Positions 1-8,904 of a DNA stretch of 64,000 nucleotides are shown piece after piece. The stretch's first letter is position 1. Every line of letters begins with the position of its first letter. Source of the DNA: Candidatus Altimarinota bacterium (GTDB lineage: Bacteria > Patescibacteriota > Gracilibacteria > BD1-5 > UBA6164); contig JAQTWV010000001.1 of the NCBI GenBank assembly GCA_028689115.1, forward strand, positions 721,539-785,538, in the 5' to 3' direction. A program made the position numbers and the translations under genes. Under the pieces are notes generated by a model. That model searched no databases, had not been told where the DNA came from, and was given only the letters and a program-made list of their open reading frames with translations.

Positions 1-1027
1 TAGCCATCATAAGTAATACCAAAAATGGTGATAAATCCATTGATTTGCTCATAATATAAGGTACCAATATGTTATTTTCACACCATTGAATAATCATATA
101 TAATCATAAAATTATCAAAACAGTATTAAATCAAAGTAAAAAAGCAATAGCTAATGCTGGTAATAAAGCAAGTATTGGTCATAAATATGGTATAAATTCC
201 ATAAGACCAGCAATTATTGCAAGTGTAAAATTACTTTCTAAATCAATTCCAAAAAAACTAAGTATTGTTAATGATATAAAAACTATAAAAAACATTATAA
301 TCGCCAAAAAGAATTGTCATTTAAGCCATTCATACAAACTGTTTACTATTTTTACCTCTCTTGATTCTAGATATTTTGATATTTTTGATGGGATTATATC
401 ATAAAAGAATTTTTTTATATTTTTTCTTTCTAATACCATAAAAAAGTTAAATATAAAAATCATAGCAATTTGAAATACCATATTTCAAACAGATAAAACA
501 ATTCAAGTAGATGATGATGCAATGCTTCATAAATTACTAGCAATAAACTGGCTGATAGATGCAAAATTATTTTTTAATGCATTTAAAAGTGTATCTAAAT
601 TTATATTTTCTAATAATGGAAGTATATATTTAAAAATTGTATCATTTAGTCCAAGTCATTCTATTCATCATAATTTATATGCTTGATCTAAAATTTCCAT
701 TTTTTTACTTAAAAAATCTATAAGCAAAGATGTTTGTTCAACAAAAATTGGAATTATAGCAAAGAAACTTATAAGTAAAAACAATATAAAAAATAAATAT
801 ATTATAAATATCCCCAATATATCTGGAATTTTTCTCTTATTCATTTTATTTAGAAAAGGACTAAATAAAATAAGTAAAAATGAAGCAAAAAATAATATCT
901 TTAGGATATCTAATTGTAGGTATAAAAAACCTAGTATCGCTGAGATAGAAACAATTATTAAAAATTTAATACTAAATTTTATATAATCATTATTATTATC
1001 ATTTATAACTTTCTTTATTACATTCAT
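1..1027 (-). CDS. AI-2E family transporter (PerM/YdiK type), partial
   Basis: Polytopic membrane protein of the AI-2E/PerM export family; 342 codons are visible and the C-terminal end runs off the left edge of the window. The N-terminus shows the usual pairs of hydrophobic helices after a short basic leader (MNVIKK), then a long periplasmic/helical segment, and the last visible stretch (GIDLSPFL, then more helix) resembles the family's conserved core. Several in-frame TGA codons fall at glycine positions, so the gene is intact only in code 25. The substrate cannot be told from sequence; the family name comes from the E. coli autoinducer-2 exporter but most members have unknown cargo. It is transcribed leftward, after the small basic protein gene and separated from it by a terminator. 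Confidence 0.8.
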
Positions 1028-1071
1028 ATAAAATAATTAATGATAAGTATGTAAAGATTAATCAAAAACAA

Positions 1072-1098
1072 AAAAAAGACAATTTTATTGTCTTTTTT
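1072..1098 (-). terminator. Intrinsic terminator after the small basic protein gene
   Basis: An 11-bp A/T-rich stem (AAAAAAGACAA / TTGTCTTTTTT) around a five-base loop, with a U-tract on either strand. It lies just past the stop of the leftward gene at 1111-1443 and upstream of the AI-2E transporter start. Confidence 0.7.
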
Positions 1099-1110
1099 GT
1101 AACATTTAAA

Positions 1111-1443
1111 TTATCTAGGCATTCAGTAAAAATCTAAACCTTTTGAATCAACCATAGATTTAGTTAAAAAATTTTTCTTTTTACCTTTTATAAAAAAACC
1201 TCTTTCATCAATAATTCCTTGTTCAATTAAAGTAGTAGGATTTTTATTACTTAATTTTTTCTTTGGGAAATTTTGTTTATTTTCAAAATAATGAGTTCTT
1301 TCTTTAAAAGATGTATTTTTTCTAGTTTGTGGATTTTCATTTCACATATACACTTGGTATGAAGCTTTTTTATTTTTAGCTTGTTTTCTTGATGCAGCTT
1401 GTTTTTTTACAATCCTAGATGTAAGTCCGTGACTATTCGACAT
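1111..1443 (-). CDS. Small basic protein of unknown function
   Basis: A 110-residue ORF in code 25 (two in-frame TGA) starting MSNSHGLTSRIVKK and ending GLDFYGMPR. It is strongly basic, with many Lys/Arg clusters in the first half and around residues 75-95, has no predicted membrane segment or signal peptide and no family I recognise. The composition fits an RNA- or ribosome-associated protein, but that is only inference. It is flanked by the tRNA-Gly(UCA) region upstream and a terminator downstream, and is likely transcribed alone. The ATG is the only good start; no Shine-Dalgarno is visible. Confidence 0.6.
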
Positions 1444-1573
1444 AATTAATTATTAATCTTATAAAATTTAATAGTATTATAATAAAAAAAGTAGAAAACA
1501 CAAAGTAAAAAACATATTTATACTTTCTACTTTTTACTTTCTACACTTTTTATTTTTTATGTTTGTTTATTTA

Positions 1574-1599
1574 AAATTTGGAGCGGGGGACGAGGTTTG
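1574..1599. repeat. 26-bp direct repeat, distal copy of tRNA 3' end
   Basis: Exact 26-bp copy of 1744-1769, which is the acceptor/T-arm 3' end of tRNA-Gly(UCA) plus CCA and a few flanking bases. The two copies are 170 bp apart in the same orientation, the arrangement left by site-specific integration at a tRNA 3' end, although the enclosed segment is too short to be an autonomous element. Confidence 0.8.
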
Positions 1600-1686
1600 G
1601 CGCCCTTCGGGTCGGCCATCCGTTTTTATTGCTCTTATTCATCGCAATAAAATTTTTACTTCGTAAAAACCCTCCTTTCAAACCTC
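1574..1686 (-). ncRNA. Candidate structured RNA ending in a copy of the tRNA-Gly 3' end
   Basis: Downstream of tRNA-Gly(UCA) on the minus strand lies a GC-richer segment that can fold on itself: GAGGTTTG (1679-1686) pairs with CAAACCTC (1592-1599), enclosing three hairpins (TTTTTAC/GTAAAAA, TTTTATTGC/GCAATAAAA and a CCC-GAA-GGG stem). The 3' part (1574-1599) is identical to the 3' end of the tRNA including CCA. It also carries an AAAGGAGGG sequence. It matches no RNA family I know. It may be a degraded tRNA duplication, an attachment-site footprint, or a real small RNA. Confidence 0.35.
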
Positions 1687-1748
1687 TAAAAATAATAATT
1701 ATTTTTGTAGAAATTTGAAGCTCTGTTATGTTTGTTGTGTTTTAAATT

Positions 1749-1827
1749 TGGAGCGGGGGACGAGGTTTGAACTCGCACACCCAAGGGTTGAAGCCTTAGT
1801 ACACTCACTCTTTTATGTTACCCCCGC
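1749..1827 (-). tRNA. tRNA-Gly(UCA), decodes UGA as glycine
   Basis: A 76-nt tRNA body plus encoded CCA. The acceptor stem is GCGGGGG/CCCCCGC with U73, the anticodon stem is TAAGG/CCTTG with loop CTTCAAC giving anticodon UCA, and the T-arm is GCGAG-TTCAAAC-CTCGT. The acceptor, U73 and T-arm are those of bacterial tRNA-Gly. A tRNA-Trp(UCA) of the mycoplasma type or a tRNA-Sec with its long variable arm is excluded. The D-arm is weak (ACAT/GTGT) and its loop lacks the usual GG pair, so the fold may be unusual. This is the tRNA needed for the UGA-to-Gly reassignment seen in the window's proteins. Confidence 0.9.
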
Positions 1828-1981
1828 AAATGCAATATTTAAGATACTTTTTATTTTTCAAGTCTTATTTGCAGGTGGTATTTTATAAAATATTTGTTTT
1901 TTTGCAAATTTTTTTTAAATTTTTTTTGTTTTTAACATTTTTATGATAAAATATAATTGTTATTCTTAATAAAAAAAGATT

Positions 1982-2728
1982 ATGTTTGAATTTGATTTTT
2001 CTCAATTAAAAGACAATATTTTAAGTTGACTATATGAACAATTTTATAGTGCAATTGAAATATATTTACCTAAATTCATTTGAGCACTTTTTATTGTTTG
2101 ATTATGATTTATTTGCTCAATTTTAATATATAAATTGGTAATTTATATATTCAAAAAATTTAATATCATAAATTTTGTAGATAAATTATTTATAAATTTA
2201 AAAGATATTCATGATGATGATGAAAAATCACCTGATGAAAAAGTAATAGAAGAAAAAAAACTAATCAGAAAGAAAAAAATTTCAGATAAAATAAAACTTG
2301 ATGTAATTACTGCAAAAGCATTTGCATATTATATATTTCTAGTATTTTTTAGATATGCAATTGTTTTTATAGGTATTGCAGAAGTAGAAATATTTCTTTG
2401 AGACTTAATCACATACTTACCTAGCCTATTTATAGCAATAGTTATTTGATTTTTTTGAGTAAGATTTGCAAATTTTGTTTATGATATAGTATATCATGCT
2501 CTTGATTTAACAAAACAAAAAACAGCCAAAATTATAGCAAGCTGAGCAAAAATAATCATACTTTTCTTTACACTTATGGTTGTATTATCAAAAATAGGTA
2601 TAGCAACTGAAATCACTAATACAATATTAATTTGATTTGTTTCTATGTTATCTTTGGCTTGATGACTTGCATTTGGATTATGATGAAAAGAAATAGCTCA
2701 TGAAATACTTGAAAGTTTTAGAAAATAA
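1982..2728 (+). CDS. MscS-like / conserved TM-helix channel protein
   Basis: A 248-residue membrane protein in code 25. The N-terminus has one long hydrophobic segment (about residues 25-50), then a charged cytosolic linker rich in Asp/Glu/Lys (65-105), then three to four more helices. Near the end is LAGGLAFGLGGKEIAHEI, which matches the pore-lining GxxxGLGxxxA helix of MscS-type channels and the conserved TM-helix family (CmpX-like). It lacks the large MscS cytosolic vestibule, so it resembles the short relatives. Expected role: a mechanosensitive or osmotic-relief channel in the cytoplasmic membrane. It is followed after 9 bp by an unknown ORF, probably in the same transcript. Confidence 0.7.
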
Positions 2729-2737
2729 AAATCAAAA

Positions 2738-3283
2738 ATGGAACAAATAAATACAAAAACAAATAATTATGAAATTCAAAAATGATTATTAAATCCTCAA
2801 GTTCAAAAAGAAATTGATAAAAGTAATAAAAAAACTTTAGATTTAATAGCTTTTCAACATATAAGAGAAGAATTAGAAAAATACAATAATTGAAAATATT
2901 TTTTTATAACACATCAAACTATTGAGCAAAGTGCAATTAATATAATGCAAAGTTGATATTTTGGTCGTGCATGATTAAATGGCACTTCCCTAATTTCAAA
3001 CCTTGATTCTATAATAAATACATGTTATTTTTTGGAACAATGAGTAAGCTCTGCTCCAAATTTTCAAAAACATAAATGAAGTGATAGTTTAGTTATAATG
3101 GTAGTAAAAAAATCTCAATTCAAAGATTGTAGAAATTTAACTGATATAGATACAAAATTATTTGACTATATAGAATGATGAGAAATAAATCAATGGTGAT
3201 TACCAAATAATTGTATATGGTGATATGTAAGTTGAGTTTCTTATCATAAAAACCATAACTTTACTTGAAAAATTTGACAATAG
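2738..3283 (+). CDS. Unknown soluble protein downstream of MscS-like gene
   Basis: A 181-residue ORF in code 25 with about fifteen in-frame TGA. There is no signal peptide or membrane helix. The N-terminal third is charged and helical; the central part (around YFFITHQTIEQSAINIM, then SGYFGRAGLNGTSLIS) is mixed, and the C-terminal part is rich in Trp, Gly and Cys. The THQT...A..I...GYFGR pattern faintly recalls ADP-ribosyltransferase-type folds, but I cannot support that assignment. It starts 9 bp after the channel gene and ends just before a terminator-like hairpin, so the two form a short operon. Confidence 0.6.
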
Positions 3284-3302
3284 TAAATAAATACATATAA
3301 AT

Positions 3303-3351
3303 AAAAAGTCCCTTGGATAAGTAGCCTTGTCTCAAATGTGGACTTTTTTTT
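3303..3351 (+). terminator. Terminator-like hairpin after unknown gene
   Basis: AAAAAGTC at 3303 pairs with GACTTTTT around 3341, giving a stem of about eight base pairs with a large (about 30 nt) loop and a run of T residues. It sits 20 bp past the stop at 3283 and just before the GC-rich island. Confidence 0.5.
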
Positions 3352-3374
3352 CAAACTGAAGAAAGGAAATGACG

Positions 3375-3407
3375 ATGAAAATCATCGCTCTCGCAGCTTA
3401 CGCATAA
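3375..3407 (+). other. Micro-ORF 1 inside the RNA island
   Basis: Ten codons (MKIIALAAYA, stop TAA) preceded at the right distance by an AAAGGA sequence. Codons such as ATC, CTC and GCT differ from window-wide usage. It overlaps the first CGATG hairpin, so translation and folding would compete. It could be a leader peptide or chance. Confidence 0.25.
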
Positions 3408-3473
3408 ATCGGCGCCTTCGAAGTTACTTGTGAAAACAAGTTTTTCTAACCGAAGTTAACCAAGGAGAATTCG

Positions 3474-3497
3474 ATGAGACACATCGCTTTCGCATAA
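3474..3497 (+). other. Micro-ORF 2 inside the RNA island
   Basis: Seven codons (MRHIAFA, stop TAA) with AAGGAG six bases upstream. It occupies the same place in the second module as micro-ORF 1 in the first, and the peptides are related (MKIIALAAYA versus MRHIAFA). Confidence 0.25.
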
Positions 3498-3662
3498 ATC
3501 GCCGGCCATCGAAGTACTTGTGAAAACAAGTTTTTCTAACCAAGATGTTCTTCGTTCTTTACACAATTCGGGAAATTAAAAGGAAGGATTTTTAGCTCCT
3601 AACCTTTATTCTATCGCTACGATATGAGAGTCGAATTTGGATAGATTTTTTAAGCTAAAATT

Positions 3663-3692
3663 AAGAGCCCCCTCCGGGGGCTCTTTCCATTT
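3663..3692 (+). terminator. Strong GC-rich intrinsic terminator
   Basis: AAGAGCCCCC and GGGGGCTCTT form a ten-base-pair stem around a TCC loop, followed after a few bases by a T-run. It is the strongest GC hairpin in the window and closes the structured RNA island. Confidence 0.85.
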
Positions 3693-3702
3693 TTTTAAAA
3701 CA

Positions 3703-3737
3703 AAAAATATAGAAATTTTTTAAATTTCTATATTTTA
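3703..3737 (-). terminator. Terminator of the SLH/PKD protein gene
   Basis: An A/T-rich inverted repeat (AAATATAGAAATTT and its complement) overlapping the TAA stop of the leftward gene at 3735, followed on the minus strand by a T-run. Confidence 0.6.
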
Positions 3738-5825
3738 TTTTATTTGAAAATAATTTCATTTACTATAAATTGTTTTCTTATCTGGTGAAACTATAGCTGG
3801 AAAAACTGTGTCACATTTTCTAAGTGTAGAATTGAAGTCTACAAAATTAGAGCAAGGACAAGAATTACAAACTATATTTCAAAAAATCAAATCTCACCCT
3901 GTATATTCACAACTAGTTGCAACTTGTTTTGGTGAACAAATCCCAGAATTACAATAATATCAATTATCACAATCAGTATCACTACTACACAATTTATCAA
4001 ATATAGGACATCACTTATTTTTATCACTTCATTTTATTTCAGGACAAGCATCAAGTAGATTATTTATTCCATCATTATCATAATCTCAAACTAAAGAATT
4101 TTCTTTAACTTGTGAATAAACTCAAAGCATATCACTACTTTTACAATCATAAGATTTAGATTTTATATCTTCTAAAGTACAAATGTACAATACCTTATCA
4201 CTTGGAGTATTTATCTCAAAATCCTCTTTATCACTTACTCAATCTCAATCTGTATCACTTTGTTTTTTAATTTCAGAAAATACTCATAACATATCCATAT
4301 TTGTACAATCATATTTTTTATTTTGTATATCATTTAGTGTACAAATAAAAAGTATATTTTCTTTTGGAGTATTTATTTGCCTATCTTCACTATCAGCAAC
4401 TCAATCTCAATCTGTATCTAAACTATTAATTCAAGCTACATTTATGGCAATTGTAGAACTATATATTTCTCAATTTACATCTTTTAAAGTAAGTGTCACT
4501 TTATAAACTCCAGGTTCTTTATATATATGATTATTTGTTTTTCAAAGACTTGTTGTTCCGTCTCAAAAATCCCAATAATATGATGATCAATTACTATCTC
4601 AACTAAATATAGAAGAAAAATTTATAAGTAATGGTGAATCTCAAAATATAGGATTTGCATCAATTGAAAGTTTATTATTATTTTCATCAGTTGTTGAAGA
4701 AATATGTATATCATTGTAAACCTCTGCTGTATTTCAATTATCGCTTACTGCTCTAAAAAATACTCTATAATCTCAATCTTTTAAAAAATCATAATTATCT
4801 AAATATTGACCATATTTTATTATTGTCTCACCAGTATTATAGTTATAAAATCTCCAAATATATCAAGTATTATTACTTATAGTATCTCATTTAGGAAGAG
4901 CCACATTTCAGTAAAAATCATATACTTTTTCATTTCAAGTTAGATTTGAAATACTACAATCACCTATACTATTTACATCACAAGTTTTATTGTAAATATT
5001 TATTTCTAAACCAAGTTTATCATTACTTTTTTCATTACAAGAATTTGATTTCAAAGCTACATATGAAATACGTAAAAAATCTTCTTTTGTAATTGCTTGC
5101 TTTGGTCTAAGTTTATTATCTACTTTTTCTACAAGTTTATATATTTTTTGATTTCATTCTTTATCATATTCTACAACTTGATAATCAAGGGCTTTTTGAA
5201 AATCTGGATAAAAACTATATACACTTCAATCTAGATTTTTTGGACTTACATCATCTGCTAAATTTTGCGTTATCTCACCATTTGCAATTTTTAATCTTAC
5301 TAGATTTGCTTCCTCATTTGTAAGTATTCCTGATGATCTAAGTATAATAGCTAAAGCTTCTTCTAAGATAATTGTATTGTTTGGACAAAATGGTTTTTCC
5401 CCAACTTTAAAAGTTCAATCTTCACATTTTGTTCATTCTTGATATCAAGATACAAATGAACTTGCATCTGCTCAAGCAATACAATAAAAATATTTATTAG
5501 TTCTATTTACATCAAAAAAAAGTGTACTATTTTCATATTTACTTAAAAAATCATATGATACATTTGGTGAAATACATTTACTACAAGAAACTTCCATCAT
5601 AATTCATACAAATTCATCACGATTTAAAAGTTTTTGTGGATTAAATCTACCATCAGAATCTGGAAAAATCATCCCTTTATCATATAAAGTTTGAAGTTCA
5701 TTATAGTATTTATAATCCTTTGAAATATCAGAAAAAACCTGTTCAACAGGAACTGAATCAGCAAAAGACCTTCATAAAAATATGATAAAATACAAGATAA
5801 AAAAGCAAACAATTTTTTTAAACAT
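3735..5825 (-). CDS. Secreted SLH / PKD / calcium-repeat surface protein
   Basis: A 696-residue exported protein. Residues 1-20 form a signal peptide (MFKKIVCFFILYF..., cleavage near SFA-DS). Residues about 25-330 hold SLH-like repeats (FSDISKDYKYYNELQTLYDKG; FFDVNRTNKYFYCIAGA; a third ending in LRISYVAL) that would anchor it to the envelope. A PKD domain follows (YYWDFGDGT, HTYKEPGVYKVTLTL), then three thrombospondin-3-like calcium loops (DTDGDGVADSED, DTDGDGVSDKED, DYDNDGINN), and a Cys-rich tail with a CxxDTDCxxGYYC pattern. In the calcium loops both glycines of DGDG are written TGA, strong local evidence for the code. It is transcribed with the SpoU methylase gene, 9 bp upstream. Likely an S-layer-associated or adhesive protein. 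Confidence 0.85.
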
Positions 5826-5834
5826 ATTCAAAAA

Positions 5835-6284
5835 TTAGTTAACACTATACATAACTATTCATGCTGCAACTGAGACATTTAATGACTCTTTTTTTCCTCT
5901 CATTGGAATTATAACTATTTCGTCAGAAATATCTAAAATAGTTTTATTTACTCCAGATACTTCATTTCACATAACCAAAACTACATTTGGATTATTTTGT
6001 TTATACAACTCAGTATAATCTATACTTCTCTCATCTAATTCAACACTTATTATAATATACCCTTTTTTTCTTAAATTATCAAGTATTTCAAATGGATCTT
6101 TATAATATTCCCAATCTATAAATATTTCAGCACCAAGAGCAGTTTTACTTATATCATTTCTAGGTGGAGTTGGTGTAGTACCTGTTAAAATAACTTTTTC
6201 AAATCAGGCTCAATCAGCATTTCTAAAGATAGCACCTACATTTTGCATACTACGAATTGAATCAAGCAATATAATTTTTGACAT
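5835..6284 (-). CDS. SpoU/TrmH-family RNA 2'-O-methyltransferase
   Basis: A 149-residue SPOUT-fold methyltransferase that would add a 2'-O-methyl group to a ribose in tRNA or rRNA using SAM. The family motifs are visible: motif 1 LDSIRSMQNVGAIFRNADG near the N-terminus, motif 2 VVLVMGNEVSGV, and motif 3 IPMRGKKESLNVSVAAGIVMY, containing the knotted SAM site. It lacks the N-terminal substrate-binding domain of RlmB/TrmH, so it is a minimal TrmL-like form. It starts MSKIILLD and is followed 9 bp later by the SLH protein gene. The exact target nucleotide cannot be given. Confidence 0.85.
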
Positions 6285-6370
6285 ATTATGATTTTATTAA
6301 AAATTCTTATAGTATTTTTATACATTTTTTTTTGAAATTATCAACAGTTTTTCTTTTATTTTAAATGAAA

Positions 6371-6382
6371 ATGTGATATAAT
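6371..6382 (+). promoter_or_regulatory. Extended -10 promoter of the ATPase gene
   Basis: TATAAT at 6377-6382 preceded by TG at 6374-6375, an extended -10 element about 30 bp upstream of the ATPase start. No convincing -35 is visible. Confidence 0.4.
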
Positions 6383-6413
6383 AAAAGAAATTTAAAAAAT
6401 AAGATAAAAATAA

Positions 6414-8846
6414 ATGGATTATATAATTCTATTTACAAGTATTTTGGCTATGATAATAACCATTTATACTCTCATAAAAATACTTAGAAGAAAAAATGAT
6501 TACAAGAGAACTCTTAATATGACTTTTTTAAGAATCACTCTTCCAAAAAAGAATAGTGATTTAGACGAAAAAAAAGAAACAACTAAGGATTTTAAAGAAA
6601 TGATTGGTTTGATGGAACAACTTTATGCTTCACTAAAAGCAATTCATTCAAATAAATTGATGAAAAAAATCCTAGGTCAAGACCTAATAAGTTTTGAATA
6701 TATAGCTCATGAAAATGAGATACTTTTTTATGTTGTTATTCCAAAAAACTACAAATACTTAATAGAAAAACAAATAAACTGATTTTATACTGATGCAATC
6801 ATAGAAGAAACTACTGAAGTAAATATTTTTAAAAATAGAAAATACTATGAAGCAAAATACATAAATACAACTAAAGAATTTTTCTTCCCAATCAAAACAT
6901 ATCAAAAATTAGAAAGTGACCCAATAAACAACATAACAAATGCATTTTCAAAACTAGAAGAAGACGAATCAGCTGCGTTGCAAATAATACTAAAACCAAT
7001 TGATGATGATTGGCAATGAGAATGTAGTAAAGCAAGTAGTAAGATTATGAATTGAAAAACTAGTTTTTTTACACTAAATCCTATAAAATTATTTATAAAT
7101 TTCATAGAAGCATTTTCAACTAGTGATGATAATAATAAACCAAGTTCAGAAAATAACACTTCTGCTCTAACTCAAGAAAGATCAAAAACTGTAGATGAAA
7201 AATGAGATAAAACTTGATTTGAAGCTATAATTAGAGTTATTGCAACTTGAAATAACAAAGCTATGGTTGAATCTGAAATCACAAATATAATTTCATGTTT
7301 TACACAATTTAATTATCCAGATTTCAATAAATTTACAGCAACGCTATATCACAACAAAAAAAGATTAATAAAAAATTATATTTTTAGATATTTTAGAAAA
7401 CCATTTTATCTTAAGAAAATGATTTTAAATACTGAGGAATTAGCTTCATTATTTCATTTTCCACATATAAGATACAATTCTACTCCAGAAATAAAATGGC
7501 AAAATTTCAAGATAGTAAAAGCACCTAACAATATTCCAAAAGAATGAATCTTGCTTGGACACAACATATATAGATGAGTAAAAAAAGAAATAAGGATAAA
7601 AACTGAAGATAGATTTAGACATTTTTATGTTATCGGACAAACTGGTACGGGTAAATCTAGTATTATGCAAGTTATGGCAAGACAAGATTTACTAAATGGA
7701 GAATGACTTTGCGTAATTGATCCACATGGAGATTTAGCTCGTGATTTACTTCCATTTATACCTAGAGAAAGAGCTGATGACGTGATTATCTTTGATCCTA
7801 GTGATTTAGATAGACCAATGTGATTAAATCTACTTGAAGCATCAACTGATGAAGAAAAAGAATTAGTTGCAATGGACGCTCTAAATATAATGATAAAACT
7901 TTTTGGTAATGAAGTATTTGGTCCAAGAATACAAGATTATTTTAGAAATGCTGTTTTAACTCTTATGGATTATCCAGGAGGTTGAGCAATTACTGATGTA
8001 GTTAGATTATTTACAGATATAGATTTTCAAAAAGATAGAACAAGACATGTTAAAAATCCTATAGTAAAAAACTGGTGGGATAAAACATATGCTTCTATGT
8101 GAGATAGAGAAAAAGCTGAAATTATACCTTATTTTGCTGCAAAATTTGGTCAATTTACTACAAATAAGATGATGAGAAACATCATATGACAAGTAAAATC
8201 TAGTTTTGATATACTTGATATAATGCAAAATAAAAAAATCTTAATTGTAAATTTGAGTAAATGAAGACTTGGTGATCTAAACTCTAAACTTCTAGGTATG
8301 ATGCTTGTATCAAAGATACAAATGGCTGCCATGAGAAGAGATAGGATTGCAAAAGAAGATAGAAGTGATTTTTTCTTATATATAGATGAATTCCAAAACT
8401 ACGTAACGGATAGTATAGAATCTATACTTTCTGAAGCAAGAAAATATAGACTAAGTCTAAATATAGCTCACCAATATCTATGACAATTAGAACAAAGTGA
8501 TGCACTTACTAAATCTAGTCTAAATTTAAAAAATGCTATTTTTGGTAACGTTTGAAGTATTATGAGTTACAAGATATGACCTGAAGATTGAGAATTTATG
8601 GCTAAATATTATGCTCCAGTTTTTTCAGATCAAGATCTAGTAAATATGGATAAATTTAAAGCAACTATGAAACTTTCTGTTGATAATCAACCTACAACTC
8701 CGTTTTCAATTATTCCTATAAATCCTTATCTTGATAAGTGAGAACCTAGTTTAGCAAAAGCATATACTGAGCTTTCTCGTCTAAAGTATGGTCGTGATAA
8801 AGAATTTGTAAGTAAAGAAATAGAATACAGAATTTGAAGTAAATAA
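6414..8846 (+). CDS. VirB4/TraG-type conjugative-transfer-like ATPase, membrane anchored
   Basis: An 810-residue P-loop ATPase. One N-terminal membrane helix (residues 1-22) is followed by a long domain of about 370 residues typical of CPR homologues, then the motor domain: Walker A GQTGTGKSS (near residue 408), the DPHGDL motif, Walker B FLYIDEFQN, and a later GQLEQSDALT region. These features place it in the HerA/FtsK superfamily, near VirB4 and TraG/TraD of type IV secretion. No other type IV secretion genes are nearby, so a role in moving DNA or protein across the envelope, or in type IV pilus-like assembly, is inferred only from the family. It is transcribed alone, with an extended -10 upstream and a terminator after it. 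Confidence 0.8.
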
Positions 8847-8874
8847 AAAAATTGGATTTCATCCAATTTTTTTA
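8845..8874. terminator. Intrinsic terminator, ATPase gene
   Basis: Stem AAAAATTGGAT / ATCCAATTTTT with a TTC loop directly after the TAA at 8844-8846. It has T-runs on both strands and may also serve the convergent FISUMP gene. Confidence 0.8.
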
Positions 8875-8904
8875 TTGTTCTAAATTTTTTTACTAACTAT
8901 CTCT

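Larger units (their letters stand above)
3353..3690 (+). ncRNA. Putative structured RNA with a duplicated hairpin module
   Basis: An intergenic island clearly richer in G+C than its surroundings. It contains two copies of a module: a hairpin CGATG-N5-CATCG (3373-3387 and 3472-3486, different loops, same stems), a GC patch with GGCGCCTTCG or CGGCCATCG, and a hairpin ACTTGT-GAAA-ACAAGT with a GNRA-type tetraloop (3426-3441 and 3516-3531). The last part pairs TTTAGCT with AGCTAAA around an inner CTATC/GATAG stem, and the island ends in a very strong terminator. No open frame of useful length runs through it. It is not tmRNA, RNase P, SRP or 6S RNA as far as I can tell. Direction is taken from the terminator. 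Confidence 0.5.

Noticed and set aside
1749-1827. UCA tRNA as tRNA-Sec or tRNA-Trp
   Set aside because: No long variable arm as in tRNA-Sec, no SECIS or selA/selB; the U73 and acceptor are Gly-like, and TGA falls at Gly, not Trp, positions.
3353-3690. tmRNA, RNase P RNA or SRP RNA
   Set aside because: None of their conserved cores (tRNA-like ends with tag ORF, P4 helix sequences, or GGAAG-type SRP loop) are present.
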